A stretch of DNA of 64,000 bases from Bradyrhizobium diazoefficiens (GTDB lineage: Bacteria > Pseudomonadota > Alphaproteobacteria > Rhizobiales > Xanthobacteraceae). Every line of letters begins with the position of its first letter. Positions within the stretch are counted from its first letter, which is position 1. Below are positions 33,496-41,097 of the stretch, in pieces. The position numbers were made by a program, and so were the translations under genes. A model generated the notes under the pieces. It was not told the origin of the DNA. It did not search any database and saw only the letters and a list, made by a program, of their open reading frames with translations. Where the stretch lies: assembly GCF_016616425.1 (NCBI RefSeq), contig NZ_CP067101.1, positions 1,860,001-1,924,000 on the forward strand. The letters run 5' to 3'.

Positions 33496-34098
33496 CTACA
33501 ACTGCGTCTTGTAGAGCTCCTCTACGATCTCCTGACTCTGTGGCTCCCCAAGACCGGTCTGCTCGTGGATCATTTCGACGATGCTCGGCATCACCGAGCG
33601 CTGCACCTTCTCCGGCGACCACAGCTTCGAGCGCATCAGCGCCTTGCCGCAGTGGAAATAGACCTCGTTGACGGCGACGTTCAGCACCGCGCGCGGCGGC
33701 TTGCCGAATTCCACCATCGCGGCGAGCAGGTCCGGATCGGCCGACAGCGTGCCGCGTCCGCCGACGCGTAACGTCTCGTCGATTCCTGGGACGAAGAACA
33801 ACAGATGCACGAAGCCCGAGCCTTCGACGACGTTGCGAAAACTGTCGATCCGGTTGTTGCCGGAGCGGTCGGGCATCAATAGCTGATTGGGACCGGCGAC
33901 GCGGACGAAGCCGATGCCGCCGCCGCGTGGCGAGGCATCGACGCTGCCGTCCGCACCCGACGTCGCGAGCACGCAGAATGGCGACATCTCGATGAACTTC
34001 TTCGCATGCGCATCGATCGCGGGACGCGCTTTCGCGATCACGCGCGGGCTCGGCTTGGCATAGATGGTGGCGAGGTCTTGGGCGCAAAGATCGGTCAA
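33496..34098 (-). CDS. Pyridoxamine 5'-phosphate oxidase-family FMN-binding protein
   Basis: A 200-residue split-barrel flavin protein. Features are FIEMSPFCVLATSGADGSVD, SPRGGGIGFVRV, LLMPDRSGNNRIDSFRNVVE and the C-terminal half VNEVYFHCGKALMRSKLW. The pattern matches the MSMEG_1061-type family of FMN-dependent PPOX proteins rather than PdxH. It probably reduces or oxidises a small molecule with FMN. The start is TTG at 34098, decided by GGAGG seven nt upstream; the longer frame to 34128 lacks a ribosome site. The gene is alone. Confidence 0.8.
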   Translation of the reverse strand: MTDLCAQDLATIYAKPSPRVIAKARPAIDAHAKKFIEMSPFCVLATSGADGSVDASPRGGGIGFVRVAGPNQLLMPDRSGNNRIDSFRNVVEGSGFVHLLFFVPGIDETLRVGGRGTLSADPDLLAAMVEFGKPPRAVLNVAVNEVYFHCGKALMRSKLWSPEKVQRSVMPSIVEMIHEQTGLGEPQSQEIVEELYKTQL

Positions 34099-34341
34099 TG
34101 GCGTGCCTCCGAAACGGCTTTGCGGCAAGCTACCCGATCGGGCCGCCTGCAGCCAACGAAATCCATCGCGCTATACCTCATCGCGTGTCGTGCCATTGGC
34201 GCGTGATCGTCCCGCGCGCCGATTCGTAGCGTTGATACGATCAAGCCCGAGCTGCTAGCGCATTGCACGCTCAAAATAATATGCGGCGCAAAGGGCGCTG
34301 CACATGAATGCGTTGCGATATGACGGCGCGCATCTGGCGAT
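34099..34341. other. Intergenic region, nothing recognised
   Basis: Between two minus-strand genes. No repeat, operator or gene could be supported in these roughly 240 bp. Confidence 0.45.
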
Positions 34342-35403
34342 CTACATCGCTCGCTGCGGCGCGGTTTGCAGCAATTGCCTGATATGCTCGCTGTAGAATT
34401 TTGCATTGCCGGTGGTGCCGTGCCCGCGCGTTTCGGCGCTCGCCGGAATCAGGTACAGGTGCCCGTTCTTGACCCGCTTCATGGCAGCGTCCGTGACGCC
34501 GGTCTCCGGCGGGTTGCGCTCGTCGTCGGCGGAATTGATCAGCAGCAGCGGCGCTTCGATTGCCTCCAGCTTCTCGCCGGCATTGTAGTCGTGCGAGGAC
34601 TCCCACTGATAGACGAAGTCGTTGGCATCGGCCGTGATCGGCGTCGCCAGCCGGTGATCGACGATCTTGTCGGCCTTGGCCGCGGTCGGCGCCTGCGATT
34701 GATAGGCCAGCGTTCCGCCGATGCTCGCGATGCCGTAGGCGGTGATGGCATATTTCATCATGCGCGGCTGGCTGGTGTAGTTGCCGCCGTTGTAGCTCGG
34801 GTCGTTGCGGATGGTGTCGAGCATGATCCGCCGCAGCATCCAGTTGCGCGACGCCATTTCGGTCGGCTGCGAGGCCATCGGGATCAGCGCGTCCATCGCC
34901 TTTGGATATTTCTCGCCCCACAGCCAGGTGTGCATGCCGCCCATCGAGTTGCCGATGACGAGCCGCAGATGCTTGACGCCGAGGCCCTCCGTCACCAGGC
35001 GGTGCTGCGCTTCGACCATGTCGTCGTAGTCGTATTTCGGGAAGCTCGTCTTCATCCCGTCGGACGGCTTCGACGATTTGCCATGGCCGATGTTGTCGGG
35101 AATGATGATGAAATACTTGGACGCATCGAGCGGCTGTCCCGCGCCGAACAGTTCGCCGGCAAAGGCAGGCGTCAGCATGCTTGCGCTCGATCCGCCGGTG
35201 CCATGCAGCACCAGCACCGCTTGGCCTGAGGGCTCGCCGACGGTGGTGTAGTGCAGCTTCAGCTCCGGCATGGTCTCGCCGGTGTGGAACTTGAAGTCCC
35301 TGGCGATCCAATCGCCCTGTTTGGGGGCGGGATAATCAGCCGCCAATAAAGGTGTCGAAAAGGACAGCAGGACGGCCAATAGCGCGGCGCAGGAAGCCCT
35401 CAT
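34342..35403 (-). CDS. Exported alpha/beta hydrolase (homoserine acetyltransferase-like)
   Basis: A 353-residue hydrolase with a signal peptide (LLAVLLSFSTPLLA). Its fold resembles homoserine O-acetyltransferases: LKLHYTTVGEPSGQAVLVLH with the GTGGSS oxyanion region, the nucleophile elbow GNSMGGMHTW, a late acid in INSADDERNP, and His in TRGHGTTGN. Being exported, it is not a biosynthetic acyltransferase and more likely an esterase. GGGAGAG at good spacing before the ATG at 35403 decides the start. Confidence 0.83.
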   Translation of the reverse strand: MRASCAALLAVLLSFSTPLLAADYPAPKQGDWIARDFKFHTGETMPELKLHYTTVGEPSGQAVLVLHGTGGSSASMLTPAFAGELFGAGQPLDASKYFIIIPDNIGHGKSSKPSDGMKTSFPKYDYDDMVEAQHRLVTEGLGVKHLRLVIGNSMGGMHTWLWGEKYPKAMDALIPMASQPTEMASRNWMLRRIMLDTIRNDPSYNGGNYTSQPRMMKYAITAYGIASIGGTLAYQSQAPTAAKADKIVDHRLATPITADANDFVYQWESSHDYNAGEKLEAIEAPLLLINSADDERNPPETGVTDAAMKRVKNGHLYLIPASAETRGHGTTGNAKFYSEHIRQLLQTAPQRAM

Positions 35404-35530
35404 GTTTCTCTCCCAATTGCGGCTCATGGTCGGTGGCCGCGTTGCGGCGAAACTTAGCAGAAGTGCGGAGAAGGATGTAGGATTTCGGCTCCGCCGATCG
35501 TCTTCAAGCGAACATCCGGAGAGACCCTGC

Positions 35531-35797
35531 ATGTGCCGCAACATCAAGACGCTGTTCAACTTCGAGCCGCCGGCGACGGAGGATGAGATCCACGCCAGCG
35601 CGCTCCAGTTCGTGCGAAAATTGTCCGGCTTCAACAAGCCGTCGCAGGCCAACGAGGCGGCGTTCGACCGTGCGGTGGCAGAGGTCTCGGAGGCCGCGCG
35701 AAAACTCCTGACCTCGCTGCACACCCATGCGCCGGCGCGCGATCGCGAGGTCGAGGCGGAAAGGGCGAAGGAGCGCTCGCGGCTGCGCTTCGGTTAG
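35531..35797 (+). CDS. DUF2277 family protein
   Basis: An 88-residue protein that begins MCRNIKTLFNFEPPATEDEI, the signature of DUF2277. It continues with ASALQFVRKLSGFNKPSQAN and a helical, Ala/Arg-rich end. Its function is unknown. The start at 35531 is fixed by the conserved MCRNI; GGAGAG lies about 9 nt upstream. It is divergent from the hydrolase gene at 35403. Confidence 0.88.
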   Translation: MCRNIKTLFNFEPPATEDEIHASALQFVRKLSGFNKPSQANEAAFDRAVAEVSEAARKLLTSLHTHAPARDREVEAERAKERSRLRFG

Positions 35798-35813
35798 GGG
35801 CTCCGGCAACTCG

Positions 35814-35835
35814 TTCCGTGATCTGGCTCACGGAA
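35814..35835. promoter_or_regulatory. CRP-type palindrome
   Basis: TTCCGTGA-N6-TCACGGAA is a perfect 8-bp inverted repeat. It contains the GTGA-N6-TCAC core typical of CRP-family cAMP regulators and differs from the TTGAT-N4-ATCAA core of FixK/FNR. It lies 58 bp upstream of the small membrane gene at 35894. Confidence 0.6.
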
Positions 35836-35893
35836 AAGGGCGTCTTACTGCGCGATGATGTTCGCCGGGATTTTGACAGCCCGGAGCAGGACC

Positions 35894-36109
35894 ATGAGCC
35901 GCCCCCTTCTTCCTCTGAAAGCAGGTGCCATCATCTTTACGCTGCTATGGACAGCGTGGATGATGTGGTGGAGCGGTTCGTTCTCGAGCGCGAACGTGAT
36001 CATCCTGGCCCTGTGCGGCGCCGCGGTCGGCTATCTCTGGTATCGTGCCATGCGCTGGCAGTTCGAGCGCATGGGCATGCTGCCGCGGCGCGAGGACCGG
36101 ACGAAATAG
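35894..36109 (+). CDS. Small inner-membrane protein
   Basis: A 71-residue protein with two hydrophobic segments (LKAGAIIFTLLWTAWMMWW and SANVIILALCGAAVGYLWYR) joined by a short loop, and a basic C-terminus (RWQFERMGMLPRREDRTK). This fits a two-pass inner-membrane protein with both ends in the cytoplasm. CGGAGCAGG before the ATG at 35894 supports the start over an ATG further up. A CRP-type palindrome lies just upstream. The function is unknown. Confidence 0.7.
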   Translation: MSRPLLPLKAGAIIFTLLWTAWMMWWSGSFSSANVIILALCGAAVGYLWYRAMRWQFERMGMLPRREDRTK

Positions 36110-36118
36110 ACCCGTCTG

Positions 36119-36634
36119 CTAGCCCTTGCCGTGCTTCTTCTTTTTCTTCCGTTTCCTGGGCTCGTCGCCGTCGGCATCGTGGCTCTCGTGGTCGACGCTC
36201 GGCTCATCGGTCTCCTGTACGGCGGCCTCCAGCGCTTCGCGCTCGGCGGCTTCGCGCTCGCGTTGACGGCGGCGCTCGTCCCAGGCGTCGAAGAGCTGCT
36301 CAAGCCACGGCAGCACCTGTTCGATGGAGGGCAATTGACCGGGCGGCCCCGGCTCGCCGCGCGGGCCTTGCGGCCCTGCCGGCCCCTGCGGTCCGACAGG
36401 TCCCTGCGATCCGGCTGCCCCGCGCGGGCCGATTTCGCCCTGCTTGCCTTGCGGACCGGGCTTGCCCTGAGGTCCCGCCTTTCCGATCGGTCCCGGCTTG
36501 CCCTGCGGTCCCGGCTTGCCGCGCGCGCCATCGGGCCCGCGCCGGCCAGGATGCCCCTGCGGTCCCGGCCGTCCCGGCTCGCCCTGTCGTCCGCGCGGCC
36601 CCTGAGATCCCTGCCGTTTCTGTTCGTCTGCCAC
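36119..36634 (-). CDS. Collagen-like Gly-X-Y repeat protein
   Basis: A 171-residue protein. After a short start (VADEQKRQ) come about 30 uninterrupted Gly-X-Y triplets ([18 protein letters not shown] onward) rich in Pro, Gln and charged residues, then an acidic helical region ([20 protein letters not shown] and a long Arg/Glu helix) and a final Lys run. The pattern can fold as a collagen triple helix trimerised by the helical tail. No signal peptide is present, so export is unclear. The GTG at 36634 is preferred because GAGGGAG lies seven nt before it. Confidence 0.8.
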   Translation of the reverse strand: MADEQKRQGSQGPRGRQGEPGRPGPQGHPGRRGPDGARGKPGPQGKPGPIGKAGPQGKPGPQGKQGEIGPRGAAGSQGPVGPQGPAGPQGPRGEPGPPGQLPSIEQVLPWLEQLFDAWDERRRQREREAAEREALEAAVQETDEPSVDHESHDADGDEPRKRKKKKKHGKG

Positions 36635-36783
36635 GCCACTGCTCCCTCTCACGGAAGCAAGCTACTTAGCGGCGTTTGGCGACGGCAGCAATTCCGCCCG
36701 GGCATCTCACTGCGCGTGATCAACATCGATGGCGCGGCCGCCGTGTCATTGATTGCCTGTCGCCACAACCACAGCAGCGACCG

Positions 36784-36918
36784 ATGCGCGCGGTATGGAA
36801 GATCATTTGCCTGCCGGCGGTTATCTTTGCGGCAGCGCTCGGCCTCGCTCACCTGCTGGTGCCTGATGTCGTACCCGTCGGCTATGCCGACGAGCCGCAG
36901 CCTCATGGGCCGTTCTGA
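36784..36918 (+). CDS. Possible small membrane peptide
   Basis: A 44-codon frame reading MRAVWKIICLPAVIFAAALG, then LAHLLVPDVVPVGYADEP. One hydrophobic segment is followed by a polar end. The composition is typical of small membrane proteins, but no ribosome site is visible and the family is unknown. Confidence 0.35.
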   Translation: MRAVWKIICLPAVIFAAALGLAHLLVPDVVPVGYADEPQPHGPF

Positions 36919-37055
36919 CAGCCTTGGTGCTGCGCGCGATCGAGCTGACCGCGGCATGGGTCGCGATCATCGCGTTGGCACTGCTGGCCGGCGCGAAATT
37001 GCGGCAGATGTTCCGGCGCACGGCATCGCGCGCAGGACGATCGCCGACCTGCGCG

Positions 37056-37304
37056 CTAATCCTGGTAGGCGGGCACTTCGATGCCGGAGGCGGCATAGAT
37101 CCTGATCTTGTTGCGCAGCGTGCGCACCGACAGGCCGAGCACGCGGGAAGCGCGCGTGCGGTTGCCGTCACAGCGCGCCAGCGTCTGGAGCACGAGCTCG
37201 CGCTCGACCTCGTCGACGGTGGCGCCGATCAGCAACGGAACGATCTGGTTTGGGGCAAGGAATTGTGCGCCCGGTTCGGACGCGGCGACATGCACAGTGG
37301 TCAT
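37056..37304 (-). CDS. Stand-alone Fis-type DNA-binding domain
   Basis: An 82-residue protein whose C-terminal part is a Fis/NtrC-type helix-turn-helix (VDEVERELVLQTLARCDGNR, then ASRVLGLSVRTLRNKIRIYA). This is nearly identical in style to the DNA-binding end of FlbD/NtrC enhancer-binding proteins, yet there is no AAA+ or receiver domain. It may act as a Fis-like nucleoid protein or a truncated derivative of an enhancer-binding protein. The ATG at 37304 is preferred over 37310 because GGGGAG sits seven nt before it. A 9-bp hairpin lies upstream. Confidence 0.75.
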   Translation of the reverse strand: MTTVHVAASEPGAQFLAPNQIVPLLIGATVDEVERELVLQTLARCDGNRTRASRVLGLSVRTLRNKIRIYAASGIEVPAYQD

Positions 37305-37326
37305 CAACATACTCCCCGATCAACGC

Positions 37327-37348
37327 CCGCTTCCATCGTTGGAAGCGG
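37327..37348 (-). promoter_or_regulatory. Hairpin in the leader of the Fis-type gene
   Basis: CCGCTTCCA-TCGT-TGGAAGCGG, a perfect 9-bp stem with a four-base loop, about 22 bp upstream of the start at 37304. It may be an operator or an mRNA structure controlling expression. Confidence 0.45.
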
Positions 37349-37516
37349 ATCGAGAACAAACGACCCCCAAGCCGTAGATCCACGGTGGTCGGGTTTGGTT
37401 AATGAAAAGTTAATTGCCGGCCATCGCACCAATTGACCTTGCGAATGCCGCGAAGCCGCCGCGATTGGTGCGAGGTGCATCGTGATGCGGACCCTTCTGG
37501 CGCCGTCAGGCCGCGC

Positions 37517-38284
37517 TCACACCGTCCGGTAGCCGCCATCCACCATCACGATCGTTCCCGTGACATAGGCCGACAGATCCGACGCCAGGAAGATCGCAGG
37601 TCCGACGATATCCTCCGGCTTGCCGGTGCGCGCCAGCGGCGTGTGATCGACGAAGGCCTGCACCAGCGCCGGATTGGTGGCGCGCACATTGGCGTTGATG
37701 TTGGTCTCGATGAAGCCCGGCCCGATCGCGTTGACGCGCACGCCTTCCTTGCCGAGCTCGACCGCGAGCGCCTTGGTGAAGCCGAGGACGCCGTGCTTCG
37801 ACGTCGTATAGGCCGCCGAGCTCGGCGTGCGCAGATGCACGAAGGACTGGATCGAGCCGATATTGACGATGCGGCCCTTGCTCGCGCGCAGCGGGCCAAG
37901 GAAGGCCTGAGTCGTGTTGAAGACGCCGTTGAGGTTGAGCGAGATGATGTCGTTCCAGTCCTTCGCCACCGTCTCCGTCTCGGCGGTGAAGGCGTTGCGG
38001 CGGGTGATGCCGGCATTGTTGACGAGGATCGAGACCTGCCCGACCTTATCAGCGATTTGCTTTGCCAGCGCGAAGCAGTCGTCGCGCCTGGTCACGTCGA
38101 GCGCAAAGCTTTCGGCCTTGCCGCCCGCTTTCCGGATCTCCTGGGCGGCTTCAGCGACGGTTTCGGCGTTGACGTCGAGCAGCACCACCTGCGCGCCCTC
38201 GCGCGCATAGCCCGCCGCAATCGCCCGGCCGATGCCGGAACCGGCGCCCGTGATGACGGCGATGTGGTTTGCAAGCAATGCCAT
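37517..38284 (-). CDS. Short-chain dehydrogenase/reductase (SDR)
   Basis: A 255-residue classical SDR. The NAD(P) motif is ITGAGSGIGR (11-20), followed by NNAG (89-92). The catalytic site has Ser near 144-147, Y159 and K163 (AAYTTSKHG). The C-terminal end DLSAYVTGTIVMVDGGYRTV is canonical. The acidic residue near 37 (LLDVNA) favours NAD over NADP. It probably oxidises a secondary alcohol or sugar alcohol. The gene is alone and its start needs no correction. Confidence 0.9.
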   Translation of the reverse strand: MALLANHIAVITGAGSGIGRAIAAGYAREGAQVVLLDVNAETVAEAAQEIRKAGGKAESFALDVTRRDDCFALAKQIADKVGQVSILVNNAGITRRNAFTAETETVAKDWNDIISLNLNGVFNTTQAFLGPLRASKGRIVNIGSIQSFVHLRTPSSAAYTTSKHGVLGFTKALAVELGKEGVRVNAIGPGFIETNINANVRATNPALVQAFVDHTPLARTGKPEDIVGPAIFLASDLSAYVTGTIVMVDGGYRTV

Positions 38285-38395
38285 GACATTTTCCTCCCGA
38301 TTTCGTTTCCAAGTTTCACGAAACGCTAACTCGAAATTAAGGGGTCGGAAACGGCAGCCTTGGCATACTGATCTCGATTGCTAAACGTTGCGCGC

Positions 38396-38893
38396 ATGAT
38401 GGAACGGCTCGATACCCGGCTCGACTCTTGGAAACTCGCCCTCGAGCGCCTGCGCTCGGCGCAATCCGCCGACTGGGCCGAGGCGGGCCGGCTCGTGGCC
38501 GAGATCGCGCGGATGAGCACGGATACCATGCTGCGCCAGGCCGCCGAGCAGGCGCTTCCGGTCTTGCGCCAGGTCGTCGACAATGACGATCACGGCGTCA
38601 CGCTGGCGGCCCAGCGCCGTCTCGGCGTGGTGCTCGACGTCGTCCACGACCTGACGGCGCCGCGCTTCGGCCGCCGCAACGCCAGGCCGAAACAGCTGTC
38701 CAGCGAGGATCGCGCCCGCAAGATGCTCGGCCTGCCGCTCGCAGTGCAGCTCACCTGCGAGGACATCAACCAGGCCTATCGCCGCGCGGCCAAGGGCATG
38801 CATCCCGATCACGGCGGCAGTGCGCAAGCCTTCATCGATCTCGCTGCCGCACGCGACGTCCTGATCCATCCCGGCGCGCACAAGGACGCGTGA
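38396..38893 (+). CDS. J-domain-containing protein
   Basis: A 165-residue protein with an Ala-rich helical N-terminal half and a C-terminal J domain, KMLGLPLAVQLTCEDINQAY, then RRAAKGMHPDHGGSAQAFID. It contains the HPD motif (MHPDHGG) needed to stimulate DnaK. It should act as an Hsp70 co-chaperone with an unknown client. The J domain being at the C-terminus, without zinc fingers, places it among the DjlA/DnaJ-like class C proteins. ATG codons at 38396 and 38399 are both possible and no clear ribosome site is seen. Confidence 0.8.
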   Translation: MMERLDTRLDSWKLALERLRSAQSADWAEAGRLVAEIARMSTDTMLRQAAEQALPVLRQVVDNDDHGVTLAAQRRLGVVLDVVHDLTAPRFGRRNARPKQLSSEDRARKMLGLPLAVQLTCEDINQAYRRAAKGMHPDHGGSAQAFIDLAAARDVLIHPGAHKDA

Positions 38894-38927
38894 GAGCGTC
38901 TCCGCGTCGGCTCACTCAGTGATATCT

Positions 38928-39007
38928 CGTAGGGTGGGCAAAGGCGCAAAGCGCCGTGCCCACCATCTTCGTCACGAGAGGAATTGGTGGGCACGCTCCG
39001 CTTTGCC
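38928..39007. repeat. Long inverted repeat (GTAGGGTGGGCAAAG family)
   Basis: CGTAGGGTGGGCAAAGGCGC with GCGCCGTGCCCACC on the left is mirrored by GGTGGGCACGC and GCGTTTGCCCACCCTACG-type sequence on the right (as read, CGCTTTGCCCACCCTACG). Confidence 0.75.
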
Positions 39008-39154
39008 CACCCTACGACATCTCGGAAACTAAAAGCGGGCGCGCAGGAGAATGCGCGGTGGACAAGATGTGAGTAATTCCGCCGGCCGGTCAGGGTCAAA
39101 AAGGACGCACGGGAAATGCATGATGGGGCAAAAGCTGAGTTCTGCAAAAACGAA

Positions 39155-39185
39155 GATGGGCGGATCGCTCGCGCGACCCGCCCTT
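39155..39185 (-). terminator. Hairpin downstream of the small secreted gene
   Basis: GGGCGG and CCGCCC arms with inner pairing (GATCGC/GCGCGA region) lie about 25 bp past the stop at 39210 on the minus strand. Confidence 0.4.
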
Positions 39186-39209
39186 GCAATCCGCGTTGTC
39201 GCGTGACGC

Positions 39210-39470
39210 TTACAGCGTGCAGCGGCGCTCGCCGCGCATCTTGATCTGGAGGTCGGAGGCCTGCTGGAAGGTCGGGAACGGCTTGCTGACGACCTTGTAG
39301 GTCGACACGCCCCATTGGAACGGCTTGTACTTCAGGTCCTCGTTCCAGACCTGGCAGATGCCGGTGTTGTCCCAGCGGATCACGTAATAGCCGACCTTGG
39401 CCGAGGCCGGCACGGCAAAGAGGGAGGTGGCGATGCCGGCAACGGCACAGAGCGCGAGAACGCGACGCAT
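39210..39470 (-). CDS. Small exported hypothetical protein
   Basis: An 86-residue protein with a signal peptide (LALCAVAGIATSLFAVPASA, cleavage near residue 24). The short mature part contains YYVIRWDNTGICQVWNEDLK and a final RGERRCTL, so it has two Cys that could pair. The start at 39470 begins the signal peptide; a longer open frame upstream is unlikely. A similar 'VIRWDNTGxCQVWN' pattern occurs in unnamed Bradyrhizobium proteins, from memory. The function is unknown. Confidence 0.72.
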   Translation of the reverse strand: MRRVLALCAVAGIATSLFAVPASAKVGYYVIRWDNTGICQVWNEDLKYKPFQWGVSTYKVVSKPFPTFQQASDLQIKMRGERRCTL

Positions 39471-39623
39471 GAAATATCTCCTTGTGGGGACGGGGGATCC
39501 GAAAATTCGTGCGGTAAAAGCAGGTCCTTTGCAAGCCGCGGAGCGGCCGTTCACGGACATGTCAGACCGAGCAGGGCACTTGGTTTGGCGGAGTGCCCGG
39601 CAAGTCACACGCACGGGCGCGGC

Positions 39624-40007
39624 CTACTTCGCCAGCGAGGCGACCGCCTCGATCTCGATCAGCATCTTCGGATCGGGCAGGGCCTGCACCACGCATGTGG
39701 TCCGCGCCGGATAGGGCGGCGGGCCGAAGGCGCCGGCATAGAGCGCATTCATGGCGGCGACGTCCGAGGCGCGGGTCAGCAGCACGTTGACCTTGACGAG
39801 GTCGCGGATATCAGCGCCGGCCTCGCCCAGCATGCGCTTGATGTTGACCACGACATTGGCGAACTGCGCCTCGAAGCCGTCGGGCAGCGCACCATTGGCG
39901 TCGAAGCCGGGAATGCCGGAGACGAACAGGAGGTCGCCGGTGCGCGTGGCAAACGACAGCGGCGGCGCCTTGATATGCGGCGGGGGCGCGAAATGCTGGA
40001 TCGGCAT
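39624..40007 (-). CDS. RidA-family (YjgF/YER057c) protein
   Basis: A 127-residue protein of the RidA superfamily, with LLFVSGIPGFDANGALPDGF, NVVVNIKRMLGEAGADIRDL and VKVNVLLTRASDVAAMNALY before ARTTCVVQALPDPKMLIEIE. RidA proteins hydrolyse reactive enamine/imine intermediates. The usual active Arg falls in the segment PARTTCVV. GAGGTGAT before the ATG at 40007 decides the start; the longer open frame crosses a dispersed repeat. The gene is alone, so it could be a housekeeping or catabolic member. Confidence 0.87.
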   Translation of the reverse strand: MPIQHFAPPPHIKAPPLSFATRTGDLLFVSGIPGFDANGALPDGFEAQFANVVVNIKRMLGEAGADIRDLVKVNVLLTRASDVAAMNALYAGAFGPPPYPARTTCVVQALPDPKMLIEIEAVASLAK

Positions 40008-40069
40008 GGGATCACCTCGGATGCGGTCGATGAGGCCTGAGCGTAGCGGCAGGCGAGGGGCGCTCAAAC

Positions 40070-40195
40070 CAAAAAATGCGAAAACAACCCCATGCACAGT
40101 AGGCATGAGCTGGAAAACATTGAATTTTTCAGAATTCGGGAAGAGCGAAATTTTCGCTTGCTCCGTCGGGCAAAACACCGGCAGAACGGCATGAT
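40070..40195 (-). repeat. Two-block dispersed repeat, copy 2
   Basis: Read on the minus strand it contains GTGTTTTGCCCGACGGAGCA and ACTGTGCATGGGGTTGTTTT, the same blocks as at 2120-2230, with about 75 bp of unrelated filler between. It lies upstream of the RidA-family gene. Confidence 0.7.
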
Positions 40196-40204
40196 GGCGC
40201 GGTG

Positions 40205-40400
40205 CCGGTGCTATGGCCCCACACTTCGTCGTCATGTCCCGGCTTGCCACCTTCGCCAAGGCTTCGGCGGCCGAGCACCCTTTGTGGCCCCGGCGTAGCC
40301 TTGGCGGCCGGGACCGGGGCATCCAGTACGTCGCGGCCTCGCGGCTCAATGACGACCGCCTCTGGAATACTGGGCGCCCGGGCCGGGCGATGACAGCTGA
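40205..40400. repeat. Repeat-rich spacer (REP-like GTCATGTCCCGGC units)
   Basis: Units such as CGTCATGTCCCGGCTTGCCA and CCTTCGCCAAGGCTTCGGCG, with CGGCCGGGACCGGGGCATCC and GGGCCGGGCGATGACAG. No gene is supported here. Confidence 0.6.
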
Positions 40401-40511
40401 ATGTGCCGCTGCACCTTGCGCCTCGCCCCATCATGTTGCCGCCGCGATCCATCGGATAGATTCGCTGCGTCTGATTCGAATCCCCCCAAAAAACAGCCCC
40501 CGGAGACATCC

Positions 40512-40946
40512 ATGAAGCTCGCTTCCACCCTTCGCGCCACGCTGGTCGCGCTCGCCGCCCTGGCCGGACTTTCGACCGCGGCGCAGGCCGACAGCGGTTT
40601 CGTGACGCTGACGATCTACAAGGCGGGCTGGATCATCGGCGGCTCCGGCGGCTCGGGCGTGTTGAACTTTCACGGCCGCACCTATCGGCTCTCGACCGGC
40701 GGCCTCGACTATGGTCTCGTGTTCGGCGGCTCCAAGACCGTGCTGCGCGGCCGCGTCTCCAACATCAACCGTCCCTCCGACGTCGCCGGCGTCTACGGCG
40801 CCGCCGGTGCCGGCCTTGCGGTCGGCCGCGGCGCCCGCGCCATCGTGCTGACCAACCAGAAGGGCGCGGTGCTGGAGTTGACCGGCACGCAGGTCGGCCT
40901 GATGGCGAACGCGGATCTCAGCGGCCTTGCGATCACGATGCGGTAG
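40512..40946 (+). CDS. Exported protein of unknown function (EipA/DUF1134-like in appearance)
   Basis: A 144-residue protein with a signal peptide (ATLVALAALAGLSTAAQA, cleavage near residue 26). The mature part is a Gly/Val-rich beta protein (IYKAGWIIGGSGGSGVLNFH, GLDYGLVFGGSKTVLRGRVS and AGAGLAVGRGARAIVLTNQK). The general look resembles small alphaproteobacterial envelope proteins of the EipA type, but I cannot assign the family firmly. AAAACAGCCCCCGGAGACATCC-type purines (CGGAGA) lie before the ATG at 40512. Confidence 0.65.
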   Translation: MKLASTLRATLVALAALAGLSTAAQADSGFVTLTIYKAGWIIGGSGGSGVLNFHGRTYRLSTGGLDYGLVFGGSKTVLRGRVSNINRPSDVAGVYGAAGAGLAVGRGARAIVLTNQKGAVLELTGTQVGLMANADLSGLAITMR

Positions 40947-40949
40947 GGT

Positions 40950-41097
40950 TGCGTGGGGTGGGTTAGCCCTGCGGCAGCGCGAAGCGCGGTCCGCAGGGCG
41001 TAACCCACCTCTTCTGTGTCCGCGGGAGACAGAGTTGGTGGTTACGCCGAGCAGATGCGCTTCGCGCATCTGCAGGGCTAACCCACCCTACGAACGC
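40950..41097. repeat. Inverted repeat (GGGTGGGTTAGCCC family)
   Basis: GTGGGGTGGGTTAGCCCTGC and GCAGGGCGTAACCCACC on the left, then GTGGTTACG and GCAGGGCTAACCCACCCTAC on the right. It forms a long hairpin between two convergent genes. Confidence 0.7.

Noticed and set aside
36924..37436. Continuation of a hydrophobic frame after the 44-codon peptide
   Set aside because: The first 40 codons look like a membrane helix, but the frame runs antisense through the Fis-type gene, so its end is not credible.
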